From Mycobacterium sp. Root265 (GTDB lineage: Bacteria > Actinomycetota > Actinomycetes > Mycobacteriales > Mycobacteriaceae), in assembly GCF_001428895.1 (NCBI RefSeq), contig NZ_LMJA01000009.1:41320-105319 (forward strand): a stretch of 64,000 nt of DNA. The letters are read 5' to 3'. Made by a program: the position numbers and the translations under genes. Position 1 is the first letter of the stretch, and every line of letters begins with the position of its first letter. Shown here piece after piece: positions 1 to 8,417 of the stretch. The notes beneath the pieces were generated by a model. It was not told where the DNA came from, made no database searches, and worked only from the letters and a program-made list of their open reading frames with translations.

Positions 1-704
1 CCAGCCTGCGCCAGCTCGGTGTCGACGTGGTGATCGTGGAGCCGCAGCCGACCCCGCTGGCCTCGGTGCTCGGCGAGAAGATCGGCGCGCTGGTGACCCG
101 GCTGCACGAGGCCGAGGGTGTGCAGGTGCTGTGTGGCGTGGGTGTGGCCTCGGTGTCCGGTGTGGACAAGGTCGAGAAGGTCGTGCTCTCCGATGGCACC
201 GAGCTGGACGCCGACGTCGTCGTCGTCGGCATCGGTTCGCATCCGGTGACCGGCTGGCTCGACGGCAGCGGCATCGCGGTGGACAACGGTGTGGTGTGCG
301 ATGACGCCGGCCGGACCAGCGCCGAACACGTCTGGGCCATCGGCGATGTGGCCTCCTGGCGTTCCGAGGTGGGGCACCAGGTGCGCGTCGAGCACTGGAG
401 CAACGTCGCCGAGCAGGCCCGGGTGCTGGTGCCGGCGATCCTCGGTCAGGAACCGGGCAGCGCGGCGATCTCGGTGCCGTACTTCTGGAGCGACCAGTAC
501 GACGTCAAGATCCAGTGCCTGGGTGAGCCCGCGGCCGACGACGTGGTGCACATCGTCGAGGACGACGGTCGGAAGTTTCTCGCCTACTACGAGCGCGACG
601 GCATCGTCACCGCCGTGGTCGGTGGCGGGATGCCCGGCAAGGTGATGAAGGCCCGCGGCAAGATCGCCTCCGGTGCCGCCATCGCCGACGTGCTGCCTGC
701 CTAG
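1..704 (+). CDS. FAD-dependent oxidoreductase (ferredoxin reductase type), 3' part
   Basis: The reading frame is open from the left edge, so the N-terminal FAD-binding part lies outside the window. The visible part has the end of the NAD(P)-binding Rossmann fold, an AIGDVA motif that contacts FAD near the C-terminus, and a terminal domain with FWSDQ. This layout is typical of putidaredoxin/BphA4-type ferredoxin reductases, which pass electrons from NAD(P)H to a ferredoxin or Rieske protein. It resembles the complete reductase at 40118-41362, which carries the same FWSDQ block. The partner ferredoxin is not visible. The gene converges on the VOC gene and overlaps its 3' end by 4 bp. Confidence 0.88.
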   Translation, partial: SLRQLGVDVVIVEPQPTPLASVLGEKIGALVTRLHEAEGVQVLCGVGVASVSGVDKVEKVVLSDGTELDADVVVVGIGSHPVTGWLDGSGIAVDNGVVCDDAGRTSAEHVWAIGDVASWRSEVGHQVRVEHWSNVAEQARVLVPAILGQEPGSAAISVPYFWSDQYDVKIQCLGEPAADDVVHIVEDDGRKFLAYYERDGIVTAVVGGGMPGKVMKARGKIASGAAIADVLPA

Positions 705-1987
705 TGCTCACCTAGGTAGAACCGGGCGCCCTGGTCATCGGTGCACAACGCGGACTTGCCGTACGACTGTGTCGAGGGCTCCTCCAGGACGGTCCCGCCG
801 GCCGCCCGGACCCGTTCGACCGAGGCGTCGATGTCCTCGACGTTCCACATCGGCACCGTCGCGGGCTGCGCGTTTCCGCCGGCTGCACCGGCCATCGGAT
901 GCGATTCCTGGACAGCCCAACCGTCGTCGACCCGCCCGGATTCGAAGGTCCAGTGCAGCACCCGGGAGTAGAACGACCGGAAGTCGGCCGAGTTCTCCAC
1001 GAAGTACGTGATGTACGAAAGTTCGCCGGGCCCAGTGCCGTTGAGTGCAGGCCGTGGGGTGCCCACCGAGTCCCGGTACACCGCGAACGGTGCACCGGAC
1101 GGATCGACCGCGTCCAGCACGGTGCCGAACTCGCGCTGCTGGGGTTCGCCGACGGTGCCGCCGCCGGCCACGATGGCCTCGCGGGCGGCGTCCAGATCAT
1201 CGACGGCGTAGCAGCAGAACAGCGTGCTGGGCCCCGCGGTCTCGAAGATGCCCATGGACAGGCTGGAGCCGGCGACGTGGTGCCCGTCGAACGACCAGCC
1301 GAGCACTGCCGAGTAGAACGCCGCGGCCCGGGCTGCATCGGGGGTGTTGACCGACACGTAGCCGACGTCGCCGTGCTTGATCTGCACCGGGGCGCCGGTC
1401 ATCGGGCCGGACAGCATCCACCGGTGTCCGGAGGGGTCGATGATCGTCGCGCCGCGGGCACCGTGGTCCTCGTAGACCTCGCGCAGCACGGTGGCCCCGT
1501 GCTCGCGGGCGCGCTGCAGGACGGCGTCGGTGTCGGTCACCGGCAGCATCAAGCTCACCGAGACAGACTGCGGAGCAGGCGCTTTGAGACCCAACTCGGG
1601 GAATTCGTCGGCCAGGTAGAGCACCCCGTCGCCGATGGCGAGTTCGGCATGGCCGACCCGCCCGTCGCCCATCAGGATCGGATCGCCGATGACGGTGGCG
1701 CCCAGCGCCGCGACGTACCACGCGATGGCGGCCTTGGCATCCGCCACCGCGAGATAGGGGATGGCCGCCGGCCTCGGCGGGGCGGTGGCGGTGGTCGAAT
1801 TCAGTTCTGCGATAGCGGTATCGGTGCCACTCATGACAACTCCTTCAGCGTTCGCGGGCAGGGTGAGGGCCGATTCCAGTCGTGCGCGCAGTCGGGCCGC
1901 GAACGCCGGATCGGGTGCCACCGGGACTTCGTCGCCGTGCAGCACGGCCAGCGGATCCTGGTTGTTGATGTCCCGGTTGTTGTTCAC
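701..1987 (-). CDS. Three-domain VOC (glyoxalase/bleomycin-resistance fold) protein
   Basis: The protein has 428 residues from a GTG at 1987. Three beta-alpha-beta-beta-beta VOC modules follow each other, roughly at residues 75-190, 200-310 and 320-428, after an N-terminal segment of about 50 residues. The GTG is preceded by GAAGGAGGG and overlaps the sigma-factor stop as GTGA, so the two genes are translationally coupled. An in-frame ATG at 1834 has its own AAGGAG 6-7 nt upstream and would give a 377-residue form lacking the N-terminal segment. VOC proteins bind metals and act on small electrophiles or drugs; the substrate cannot be read from the sequence. Confidence 0.88.
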   Translation of the reverse strand: MNNNRDINNQDPLAVLHGDEVPVAPDPAFAARLRARLESALTLPANAEGVVMSGTDTAIAELNSTTATAPPRPAAIPYLAVADAKAAIAWYVAALGATVIGDPILMGDGRVGHAELAIGDGVLYLADEFPELGLKAPAPQSVSVSLMLPVTDTDAVLQRAREHGATVLREVYEDHGARGATIIDPSGHRWMLSGPMTGAPVQIKHGDVGYVSVNTPDAARAAAFYSAVLGWSFDGHHVAGSSLSMGIFETAGPSTLFCCYAVDDLDAAREAIVAGGGTVGEPQQREFGTVLDAVDPSGAPFAVYRDSVGTPRPALNGTGPGELSYITYFVENSADFRSFYSRVLHWTFESGRVDDGWAVQESHPMAGAAGGNAQPATVPMWNVEDIDASVERVRAAGGTVLEEPSTQSYGKSALCTDDQGARFYLGEH

Positions 1988-2508
1988 GACGGCCCTCCTT
2001 CCGGTGACGGGTATTGCGATCTGAAGGCGCGGCGGGCCCGCACCAGCAGGGTTTCGGTGGCGTGCACGGTGCGCCCGATCAGTGCCGCGCACTCGGGCAC
2101 CGAGCAGTCGTCGAGATAGCGCAGCGCCAGCACGGTGCGGTGGTGTTCGGGCAACCGTGCCAACACCGCCTCGGCGACGATGCGGTCCAGTTCGGCATCC
2201 CAGTCGTCCACGGGATCGATCGCTTCCGGCAGTTCGGCGACGGGCACGCTGAACCTGTCGTGCCGGCGGCGATAGTGGTCGGCCAACTTGTGCCGGGCCA
2301 CCCCGATCAGCCAGGGCACCGTCATCGGCGGCGGTGCCGGTTTGCGCGCCGCATCCATGGCCGCCAGGAAGGTGTCCGAGGTGAGATCCTCGGCGGCCGC
2401 GCGGTCACCGCAGCGCCGGGTGAAGTACCCGTACACCACAGGCAGTGCCTCGTCGTAGAGCTCAAGTAGCTCCCGAGGGGCATCGCGGTGACCCGATTCG
2501 ACGCTCAC
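1984..2508 (-). CDS. ECF-type sigma-70 factor
   Basis: 174 residues from GTG. Region 2 (about residues 15-80) includes the AAEDLTSDTF core-binding helix and the promoter-melting segment. Region 4 (about 115-165) holds the LPEHHRTVLALRYLDD helix and a helix-turn-helix. There is no C-terminal SnoaL-like extension and no obvious anti-sigma gene beside it. The downstream partner is instead the coupled VOC protein, so the pair may respond to a small-molecule stress; this is inference. It would direct RNA polymerase to a small regulon, probably including itself. Confidence 0.88.
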   Translation of the reverse strand: MSVESGHRDAPRELLELYDEALPVVYGYFTRRCGDRAAAEDLTSDTFLAAMDAARKPAPPPMTVPWLIGVARHKLADHYRRRHDRFSVPVAELPEAIDPVDDWDAELDRIVAEAVLARLPEHHRTVLALRYLDDCSVPECAALIGRTVHATETLLVRARRAFRSQYPSPEGGPS

Positions 2509-2557
2509 ACCTCTATCGTCGCCGTCCGGGGCCGAACTCCGACACCCCCACTTTCCT

Positions 2558-2610
2558 GCGATTTGTGGAGTTCTTGTCGGAATGGTTCCGACAAGAACTC
2601 CTCAAATCGC
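2558..2610. terminator. Long near-perfect inverted repeat after mftR
   Basis: Two 24-nt arms (2558-2581 and 2587-2610) match at 23 of 24 positions around a 5-nt loop. The right arm touches the mftR stop codon. Read leftward it would form a very stable hairpin at the mftR mRNA end. It lacks a clear U-tract, which is common for mycobacterial terminators. It also sits 50 bp upstream of the sigma-factor start and could serve there as a binding site. Confidence 0.6.
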
Positions 2611-3201
2611 TCAGAGGGTGTGCAGGCCGCGGCCGACCACGTCGAAAGAATCGCCCAGCAGGTGTTCCAGGGAGACCGACTCGTCGGCCAGCCACTGCTC
2701 GTAGGCGGTCAGCGCGACACCCAGCAGTGTCCAGGCGGCGGTCTGGGGGACCAGGCCGCCCGGTTCCTCGCCGCGTCTGCGGGCCACGTACTCGGCCACC
2801 ACGGTGCGCCAGCCGGCATACATGGTCATCGAATGTGCCTGCAGCGCATCGGTTCCCAGGATCAGCCGCATGCGCTGGCGATGGCGTTCCTCATCGTCGA
2901 AGCGGTTGAACGCCAGCAGTGCGGTGCGCAGGGCCACGGCGATGTCACCGCGCTGATCGCCCTCGGCGAGCAGTTCGCGCATGAGGTTCAGGTGCGCGTC
3001 GAAGTCGCCCCAGGGGATGGCGTTCTTGGACGGGTAGTAGCGGAACAGCGTGCGGCGGGCGATTCCGGCCGCCCGTGCGACATCGTCGACGCTGACCTCG
3101 TCGAAGCCGTGGCTGGCGAAGAGTTCCAGCGCGACGGAGGTGATGTGGTCCTGGGTGGTGGACGGCCGGCGACCGACACGGGGCCCGGACGACTTCGCCA
3201 T
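2611..3201 (-). CDS. mftR: MftR, TetR-family regulator of the mycofactocin locus
   Basis: 196 residues from the ATG at 3201 ([10 protein letters not shown]); a GTG or ATG 3 codons upstream is possible. The N-terminal helix-turn-helix (about residues 15-60) contains [23 protein letters not shown] split across its recognition helix. The C-terminal helical domain would bind an effector. The gene is divergent from mftA, the usual MftR position. MftR proteins repress the mft genes and are reported to respond to acyl-CoA; that effector is family knowledge, not visible here. Confidence 0.92.
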   Translation of the reverse strand: MAKSSGPRVGRRPSTTQDHITSVALELFASHGFDEVSVDDVARAAGIARRTLFRYYPSKNAIPWGDFDAHLNLMRELLAEGDQRGDIAVALRTALLAFNRFDDEERHRQRMRLILGTDALQAHSMTMYAGWRTVVAEYVARRRGEEPGGLVPQTAAWTLLGVALTAYEQWLADESVSLEHLLGDSFDVVGRGLHTL

Positions 3202-3249
3202 GAAACCCACCCTTCCATTTCTGCACTCGATGCCATATTCTTGCGACCC

Positions 3250-3271
3250 AGGTCACAATTGTCGATGACCT
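3250..3271. promoter_or_regulatory. Inverted repeat between mftR and mftA, candidate MftR operator
   Basis: AGGTCA (3250-3255) and TGACCT (3266-3271) form a perfect 6-bp inverted repeat with a 10-bp spacer. The site lies midway in the 103-bp divergent intergenic region, 33 bp before the mftA start. Position and symmetry fit a TetR-family operator controlling both directions. Confidence 0.5.
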
Positions 3272-3304
3272 AGACGTATCACAGCCAAGAAAGGTGCGAC
3301 CCCC

Positions 3305-3400
3305 ATGGACCAGAATCAGCAGGTTGAGACCGAAGCGCAGCTCGTCACCGAGTCCCTCGTCGAAGAGGTCTCGATCGACGGTATGTGCGGGGTTTACTGA
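3305..3400 (+). CDS. mftA: MftA, mycofactocin precursor peptide
   Basis: 31 codons from ATG, preceded by the purine stretch AAGAAAGG. The C-terminus reads IDGMCGVY, the invariant core of mycofactocin precursors. MftC decarboxylates the final Tyr and crosslinks it to the penultimate Val; MftE later frees the Val-Tyr-derived dipeptide. The acidic N-terminal part (about residues 7-22) is the leader bound by MftB. The gene is easily missed because of its length. Confidence 0.97.
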   Translation: MDQNQQVETEAQLVTESLVEEVSIDGMCGVY

Positions 3401-3402
3401 TC

Positions 3403-3699
3403 GTGAGCGCACCCACTGCTGATGCAGTGGCGTTCGACCCCGATCGCGGCTGGCGGCTGCACCACCAGGTGGCGGTGCGGCCGGAGCCGTTCGGGGCGCT
3501 GCTGTACCACTTCGGTACCCGCAAGTTGTCGTTCCTGAAGAACCGGACGATCGTCGCGGTGGTCAACTCGCTCGACGAGCACCCCGACATCCGATCCGCT
3601 TGCCGCGCCGCCGGAATCGACGACGACGCCCAAGGCCCGTACCTACATGCGCTCAGTGTGCTGGTGAAATCCAACATGCTCGTTGCCAAGGAGATCTAG
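3403..3699 (+). CDS. mftB: MftB, peptide chaperone for the mycofactocin precursor
   Basis: 98 residues from the GTG at 3403, 2 nt after the mftA stop. An upstream in-frame ATG at 3385 lies inside mftA and is less likely. The protein has the RRE/PqqD-like winged-helix size and the FGALLYHFGTRKLSFL block typical of MftB. It holds the MftA leader and presents it to MftC. The stop abuts the mftC start, so mftA-B-C form one translational unit. Confidence 0.94.
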   Translation: MSAPTADAVAFDPDRGWRLHHQVAVRPEPFGALLYHFGTRKLSFLKNRTIVAVVNSLDEHPDIRSACRAAGIDDDAQGPYLHALSVLVKSNMLVAKEI

Positions 3700-4932
3700 A
3701 TGACCGCCGTCCTGCCCCCGGCGCTCGTGCCCGTTTCAGCCCCGGAACCGACGAAAGTTCCCCGCCTGGTCGAGCAGTTCGAGCACGGGCTCGATGCCCC
3801 GATCTGCCTGACCTGGGAACTGACCTACGCCTGCAACCTGTCCTGCGTGCACTGCCTGTCCTCGTCGGGTAAGCGCGATCCCCGTGAGCTGAGCACTCAG
3901 CAGTGCAAGGACATCATCGACGAGCTCGAACGCATGCAGGTGTTCTACGTGAACATCGGCGGCGGGGAACCCACTGTCCGGTCGGACTTCTGGGAACTCG
4001 TCGACTACGCCACCGAACATCACGTCGGGGTGAAGTTCTCCACCAACGGGGTTCGCATCAACCGTGAGGTGGCGGCCAAACTCGCCGCCAGCGACTACGT
4101 CGACGTGCAGATCTCGCTCGACGGTGCGACCGCCGAGGTCAACGACGAGGTGCGTGGTCCCGGTTCGTTCGCGATGGCGATCCGGGCGTTGGAGAACCTC
4201 AAGGACGCCGGCTTCAAGGACGCCAAGATCTCGGTGGTCGTGACCCGCCAGAACGTCGACCAGCTCGACGATTTCAAGGCGCTGGCAGACACCTACGGCG
4301 CCACCCTGCGCATCACCCGGCTGCGGCCGTCCGGTCGCGGCGCCGATGTGTGGGACGACCTGCATCCCACGCCGGTGCAGCAGGTGCAGCTCTACGAATG
4401 GCTGGTCGCCCATGGCGAGGGAGTCCTCACCGGTGACTCGTTCTTCCACCTGTCGGGTCTGGGCGAGCCGGGCGCGCTGGCCGGGCTCAACCTGTGTGGT
4501 GCCGGCCGGGTGGTGTGCCTGATCGATCCGATCGGCGACGTGTACGCCTGCCCGTTCGCCATCCACGAGAAGTTCCATGCCGGAAACATCCTGCAGGACA
4601 CCGGCTTCGGCACCGGATTCAAGAACGTCTGGCAGAAGTCTCCGTTGTTCCAGGAGCTGCGCGAACCGCAGTCCGCCGGGGCCTGCAGCGGCTGCGCGCA
4701 TTACGACTCCTGCCGGGGCGGTTGCATGGCGGCCAAGTTCTTCACCGGTCTGCCCATGGACGGGCCCGACCCCGAGTGCGTGCAGGGGTACGGCGAACCC
4801 GCCCTGGCCGCCGAACGGGACAAGCCCAAGTCCTCGGTCGACCATTCCCGAGCGGGTGGGCGCAAGGGCCCGATCCCGCTCAAACTGCTCACCGTCCCGC
4901 CCAAGAAGTTCTGTAACGAAAGTCCTGTGTAG
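3700..4932 (+). CDS. mftC: MftC, radical SAM/SPASM mycofactocin maturase
   Basis: 410 residues. The radical SAM cluster motif is C45-x3-C49-x2-C52, followed by the GGGEP segment (about residue 87) that contacts S-adenosylmethionine. The C-terminal third is a SPASM domain with many cysteines (for example CSGCAHYDSCRGGC) that binds two more Fe-S clusters. The enzyme oxidatively decarboxylates the C-terminal Tyr of MftA and forms a C-C bond to Val. The start directly follows the mftB stop. Confidence 0.97.
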   Translation: MTAVLPPALVPVSAPEPTKVPRLVEQFEHGLDAPICLTWELTYACNLSCVHCLSSSGKRDPRELSTQQCKDIIDELERMQVFYVNIGGGEPTVRSDFWELVDYATEHHVGVKFSTNGVRINREVAAKLAASDYVDVQISLDGATAEVNDEVRGPGSFAMAIRALENLKDAGFKDAKISVVVTRQNVDQLDDFKALADTYGATLRITRLRPSGRGADVWDDLHPTPVQQVQLYEWLVAHGEGVLTGDSFFHLSGLGEPGALAGLNLCGAGRVVCLIDPIGDVYACPFAIHEKFHAGNILQDTGFGTGFKNVWQKSPLFQELREPQSAGACSGCAHYDSCRGGCMAAKFFTGLPMDGPDPECVQGYGEPALAAERDKPKSSVDHSRAGGRKGPIPLKLLTVPPKKFCNESPV

Positions 4933-4937
4933 AGATC

Positions 4938-6122
4938 ATGGCTCGCGATACCTGGTTCGAGACCGTTGCCATCGCCCAACAGCGTGCGAAGAAACGGCTG
5001 CCCCGCTCCGCCTACTCCTCGCTGATCTCGGCGAGCGAGAAGGGGGTATCGGTCTCCGACAACGTCGAGGCGTTCTCCCAGCTCGGCTTCGCCCCGCATG
5101 TCATCGGTGCCACCGAGAAGCGTGAGATGGCGACAACGGTGATGGGACAGGACATCTCGATGCCCGTCGTCATCTCGCCGACCGGCGTGCAGGCGGTCGA
5201 CCCCGACGGCGAGGTGGCCGTGGCCCGGGCGGCGGCCGCCCGCGGCACCGCGATGGGGTTGTCGTCGTTCGCGAGCAAGCCGATGGAGGAAGTGACCGCC
5301 GTCAACGGCAAGATCTTCTTTCAGATCTACTGGCTGGGCAGCCGGGACGAGATCCTGGCCCGCATGGTGCGGGCCCGCGAGGCCGGTGCGGTCGGTCTGA
5401 TCCTGACCACCGACTGGAGCTTCAGCCACGGCCGGGACTGGGGCAGCCCCAAGATCCCGGAGCAGATGGACCTCAAGACCATGGTGAAGATGGCACCGGA
5501 GGTCATCACCAAGCCGCGCTGGTTCTACAGCTTCGCCAAGACCCTGCGACCGCCGGACCTGCGAGTTCCCAACCAGGGCCGCCGCGGTGAGGCCGGCCCG
5601 ACGTTCTTCGAGGCCTACGGTCAGTGGATGGGCACCCCGCCGCCGACCTGGGAGGATGTGGCCTGGCTGCGCGAGCAGTGGGGCGGGCCGTTCCTGCTGA
5701 AGGGCATGGTTCGCGTCGATGACGCCAAACGTGCTGTGGATGCCGGTGTTTCGGCCATCACGGTGTCCAACCACGGTGGTAACAACCTGGACGGCACCCC
5801 GGCCGCGATCCGCTGCCTGCCGGCCATCGCCGACGCGGTCGGCGATCAGGTCGAAGTTTTGCTGGACGGTGGCGTCCGGCGCGGCAGCGATGTCGTCAAG
5901 GCTGTCGCCCTCGGCGCCCGCGCGGTGTTGATCGGACGGGCCTACCTGTGGGGCCTGGCGGCCAATGGACAGGCCGGCGTGGAGAACGTGCTCGACATCT
6001 TGTCCGGAGGCATCGACTCGGCGTTGCGGGGTCTGGGCAAGTCCTCGATCCACGATCTGACGCGCGAGGACATCCTGATCCCCGAGGGCTTCACCCGGAC
6101 GCTCGGAGTGCCGCAGTCCTGA
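4938..6122 (+). CDS. mftD: MftD, FMN-dependent pre-mycofactocin synthase
   Basis: 394 residues, a TIM-barrel protein of the alpha-hydroxy-acid dehydrogenase family (lactate dehydrogenase/glycolate oxidase type). The SNHGGNNLDG segment carries the catalytic His region, and GGVRRGSDVVKA and GARAVLIGR bind the FMN phosphate. In the pathway it oxidatively deaminates the AHDP intermediate to the redox-active alpha-keto amide. It starts 5 nt after mftC. Confidence 0.95.
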   Translation: MARDTWFETVAIAQQRAKKRLPRSAYSSLISASEKGVSVSDNVEAFSQLGFAPHVIGATEKREMATTVMGQDISMPVVISPTGVQAVDPDGEVAVARAAAARGTAMGLSSFASKPMEEVTAVNGKIFFQIYWLGSRDEILARMVRAREAGAVGLILTTDWSFSHGRDWGSPKIPEQMDLKTMVKMAPEVITKPRWFYSFAKTLRPPDLRVPNQGRRGEAGPTFFEAYGQWMGTPPPTWEDVAWLREQWGGPFLLKGMVRVDDAKRAVDAGVSAITVSNHGGNNLDGTPAAIRCLPAIADAVGDQVEVLLDGGVRRGSDVVKAVALGARAVLIGRAYLWGLAANGQAGVENVLDILSGGIDSALRGLGKSSIHDLTREDILIPEGFTRTLGVPQS

Positions 6123-6142
6123 CACGCCGGTAGCCTGATACG

Positions 6143-6169
6143 GACGTGACTGACGTGACGGACGTGACC
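6143..6169. repeat. Three direct repeats of GACGTGAC, 9-bp period
   Basis: GACGTGAC occurs at 6143, 6152 and 6161, exactly 9 bp apart, between the mftD stop and the mftE start. Each copy contains the ACGT core. No other copy array was noticed nearby. It may be a local slippage repeat or an iterated binding site. Confidence 0.55.
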
Positions 6170-6241
6170 GGTTGTCCGCCGACTGGCCGACAGGCGCGGA
6201 AATCAATTGCCGCGCATGCGCCAACAATCGGTGCACACCAG

Positions 6242-6997
6242 GTGAATTCGGCCTACCATCACCGAGTGGCTTTACCCGGGGAGCTCGGCAGTGTGACGTC
6301 GAGTGGACTGCTTGGTACCCCACGCAACCAGCAATCCGGCGGATCGCCTGCGCTCATCGTGCCGATCGGCTCCACCGAACAGCACGGCCCGCACCTGCCG
6401 CTGGACACCGACACCCGCATTGCGACCGCCGTGGCACGCGCGGTGGCAGCGCGGCTCGGCGCCGGATGGCTGCTGGCCCCCGCGCTCAGCTACGGCGCGA
6501 GCGGCGAGCACGAGGGATTCGCGGGCACGGTCTCGATCGGCACCGAGGCGCTACGGCTGTTGCTGGTCGAGTTCGGCCGGTCCGCCTGCAACTGGGCCTC
6601 CCGGCTGGTCTTCGTCAACGGGCACGGCGGCAATGTCGAAGCGCTGGCCGGCGCGGTCGGACTGTTGCGTACCGAGGGTCGCGACGTCAGCTGGAGCTCG
6701 TGCATGGTCGCCGGTGCGGACGCGCACGCCGGGCACACCGAAACATCTGTATTGCTACATATTTCGCCCGAGGCCGTACACACCGATGCGGTGGTGCCGG
6801 GGAACAGCGCGCCGTTGGCCGAACTGATGCACGCCATGCGTGCCGGCGGTGTGGCGGCGGTCAGCGCGGTCGGGGTGCTCGGGGATCCGACCACCGCCAC
6901 GGTGGCCGACGGGCAACGGTACTTTGCCGATATGGTCGACGGGTGTGCCCGCAAACTCCTGACTTGGACGCCGAACGGGCACGGGATGCTGACATGA
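6242..6997 (+). CDS. mftE: MftE, creatininase-family mycofactocin peptidase
   Basis: 251 residues from the GTG at 6242 (VNSAYHHRV). The frame is open 96 bp further upstream to 6146, but that extension reads through the GACGTGAC repeats and has no family resemblance. Metal-binding motifs are [14 protein letters not shown] and NGHGGN. The enzyme removes the leader peptide from matured MftA. No good ribosome-binding site precedes the chosen start, so its exact position is uncertain. Confidence 0.9.
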   Translation: MNSAYHHRVALPGELGSVTSSGLLGTPRNQQSGGSPALIVPIGSTEQHGPHLPLDTDTRIATAVARAVAARLGAGWLLAPALSYGASGEHEGFAGTVSIGTEALRLLLVEFGRSACNWASRLVFVNGHGGNVEALAGAVGLLRTEGRDVSWSSCMVAGADAHAGHTETSVLLHISPEAVHTDAVVPGNSAPLAELMHAMRAGGVAAVSAVGVLGDPTTATVADGQRYFADMVDGCARKLLTWTPNGHGMLT

Positions 6998-8406
6998 CCG
7001 GGCCGCGCCTGCCCGACGGATTCGCCGTCCAGGTGGACCGCCGGGTCAAGGTGCTGGGTGCCGGATCGGCGTTGCTCGGCGGCTCGCCCACCCGTTTGCT
7101 GCGGCTCGCTCCGGTGGCCCAGACGATGATCGACGACGGCCGCCTGGAGGTCCACGACGCGCTGTCGGCGCAGCTGGCCCGCACTTTGCTCGACGCCACC
7201 GTCGCGCACCCGCGTCCCCCCAGCGGTCCGTCACATCACGATGTGACGGTGGTGATTCCGGTGCGCGACAATGTGTTCGGGGTCAGCAGGCTGGTGCGGG
7301 CGCTGCGCGGCATGAACGTGGTGGTGGTCGACGACGGGTCCGCCGAACCGCTGACCGACACCGATTTCCAAGGCGCGCGCTGTGAGGTCCGGGTGCTGCG
7401 CCATGCCCGCAGTCGGGGCCCGGCGGCCGCCCGCAACACCGGCCTGCGTGCCTGCAACACCGACTTCGTGGCGTTCCTGGACTCCGACGTGGTCCCGCGC
7501 CGCGGCTGGATGGAAGCGCTGCTCGGCCACTTCTGCGACCCCGCTGTCGCGCTGGTCGCTCCCAGGATCATCAGCCTCAACGAGCCGGACAATCTGGTCG
7601 CCCGGTACGAGGCCGTGCGCTCCTCGTTGGATCTGGGCATGCGGGAGGCGCCGGTGGTGCCCTACGGCACGGTGTCCTACGTGCCCAGCGCCGCCATCAT
7701 CTGCCGGCGCAGTGCGCTGACCGAGGTGGGCGGCTTCGACGAGACCATGGAGTCCGGGGAAGATGTCGACCTCTGCTGGAGGTTCATCGAAGCCGGTGCC
7801 CGGTTGCGTTATGAACCCATCGCGCTGGTCGGCCACGAACACCGAACCCAGCTGCGGGAATGGTTCCAGCGCAAGGCTTTCTACGGGCAGTCCGCGGCCC
7901 CGCTGGCAGTCCGGCATCCGGGCAAGACGGCACCGATGGTGTTGTCACGGTGGATGCTGGTGCTCTGGCTGCTGGTGGCGACCAGATCCGGCTACGGCTA
8001 TCTCTTCGCCGCGGTGGTCGCGGCGTTCTTCGGCAGACGCATCTCGGCGTCACTGGAGTCGGTCGACACCGGTCCCAAGGACGTGGCCGCGGTGGCCGCC
8101 GGCGGGCTGTGGGGCGCCGCCCTGCAGGTGGCCTCGGCCATCTGCCGGCATTACTGGCCGGTGGCGCTGCTGGCCGCGGTGTTCTTCCGCCGATGCCGCC
8201 AGGTGGTGCTCGTCGCCGCCGTCGTGGACGGTCTGGCCGACTGGGCCAACCGCCGCAACAGCGTCGCCGAGGACACCCATCGCGTCGGCCTGCTGAGCTA
8301 CCTGCTGCTCAAACGTCTCGACGACGTGGCCTACGGGCTGGGGCTGTGGACCGGCGTGGTCCGCGAACGCCACATGGGCGCACTCAAGCCGCAGATCCGA
8401 ACCTGA
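6994..8406 (+). CDS. mftF: MftF, mycofactocin glycosyltransferase
   Basis: 470 residues; the ATG overlaps the mftE stop as ATGA. Residues about 80-300 form a GT-A family 2 domain with [11 protein letters not shown] and the metal-binding FLDSDVVP, plus GEDVDLCWR for the acceptor/base region. Hydrophobic segments near the C-terminus suggest membrane association. Known MftF enzymes add oligo-beta-1,4-glucose to the cofactor, which keeps it inside the cell. Confidence 0.94.
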   Translation: MTGPRLPDGFAVQVDRRVKVLGAGSALLGGSPTRLLRLAPVAQTMIDDGRLEVHDALSAQLARTLLDATVAHPRPPSGPSHHDVTVVIPVRDNVFGVSRLVRALRGMNVVVVDDGSAEPLTDTDFQGARCEVRVLRHARSRGPAAARNTGLRACNTDFVAFLDSDVVPRRGWMEALLGHFCDPAVALVAPRIISLNEPDNLVARYEAVRSSLDLGMREAPVVPYGTVSYVPSAAIICRRSALTEVGGFDETMESGEDVDLCWRFIEAGARLRYEPIALVGHEHRTQLREWFQRKAFYGQSAAPLAVRHPGKTAPMVLSRWMLVLWLLVATRSGYGYLFAAVVAAFFGRRISASLESVDTGPKDVAAVAAGGLWGAALQVASAICRHYWPVALLAAVFFRRCRQVVLVAAVVDGLADWANRRNSVAEDTHRVGLLSYLLLKRLDDVAYGLGLWTGVVRERHMGALKPQIRT

Positions 8407-8417
8407 AGCGCGACGCG

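Noticed and set aside
3385-3402. Longer mftB start at the ATG inside mftA
   Set aside because: It would lie inside the core codons of mftA; the GTG at 3403 directly after the mftA stop fits family length.
6146-6241. Longer mftE start giving 32 extra residues
   Set aside because: The extra segment translates the GACGTGAC repeats and has no resemblance to MftE N-termini.
4701-6323. 540-codon open frame antisense to mftC/mftD
   Set aside because: It is antisense to two confidently identified mycofactocin genes and its composition (Arg/His/Gly-rich) is typical of shadow frames.
7860-8417. 643-residue form of MftG starting inside mftF
   Set aside because: Residues before the FAD-binding start are out-of-frame mftF sequence; MftG should begin just before VLIVGAGSAGS.
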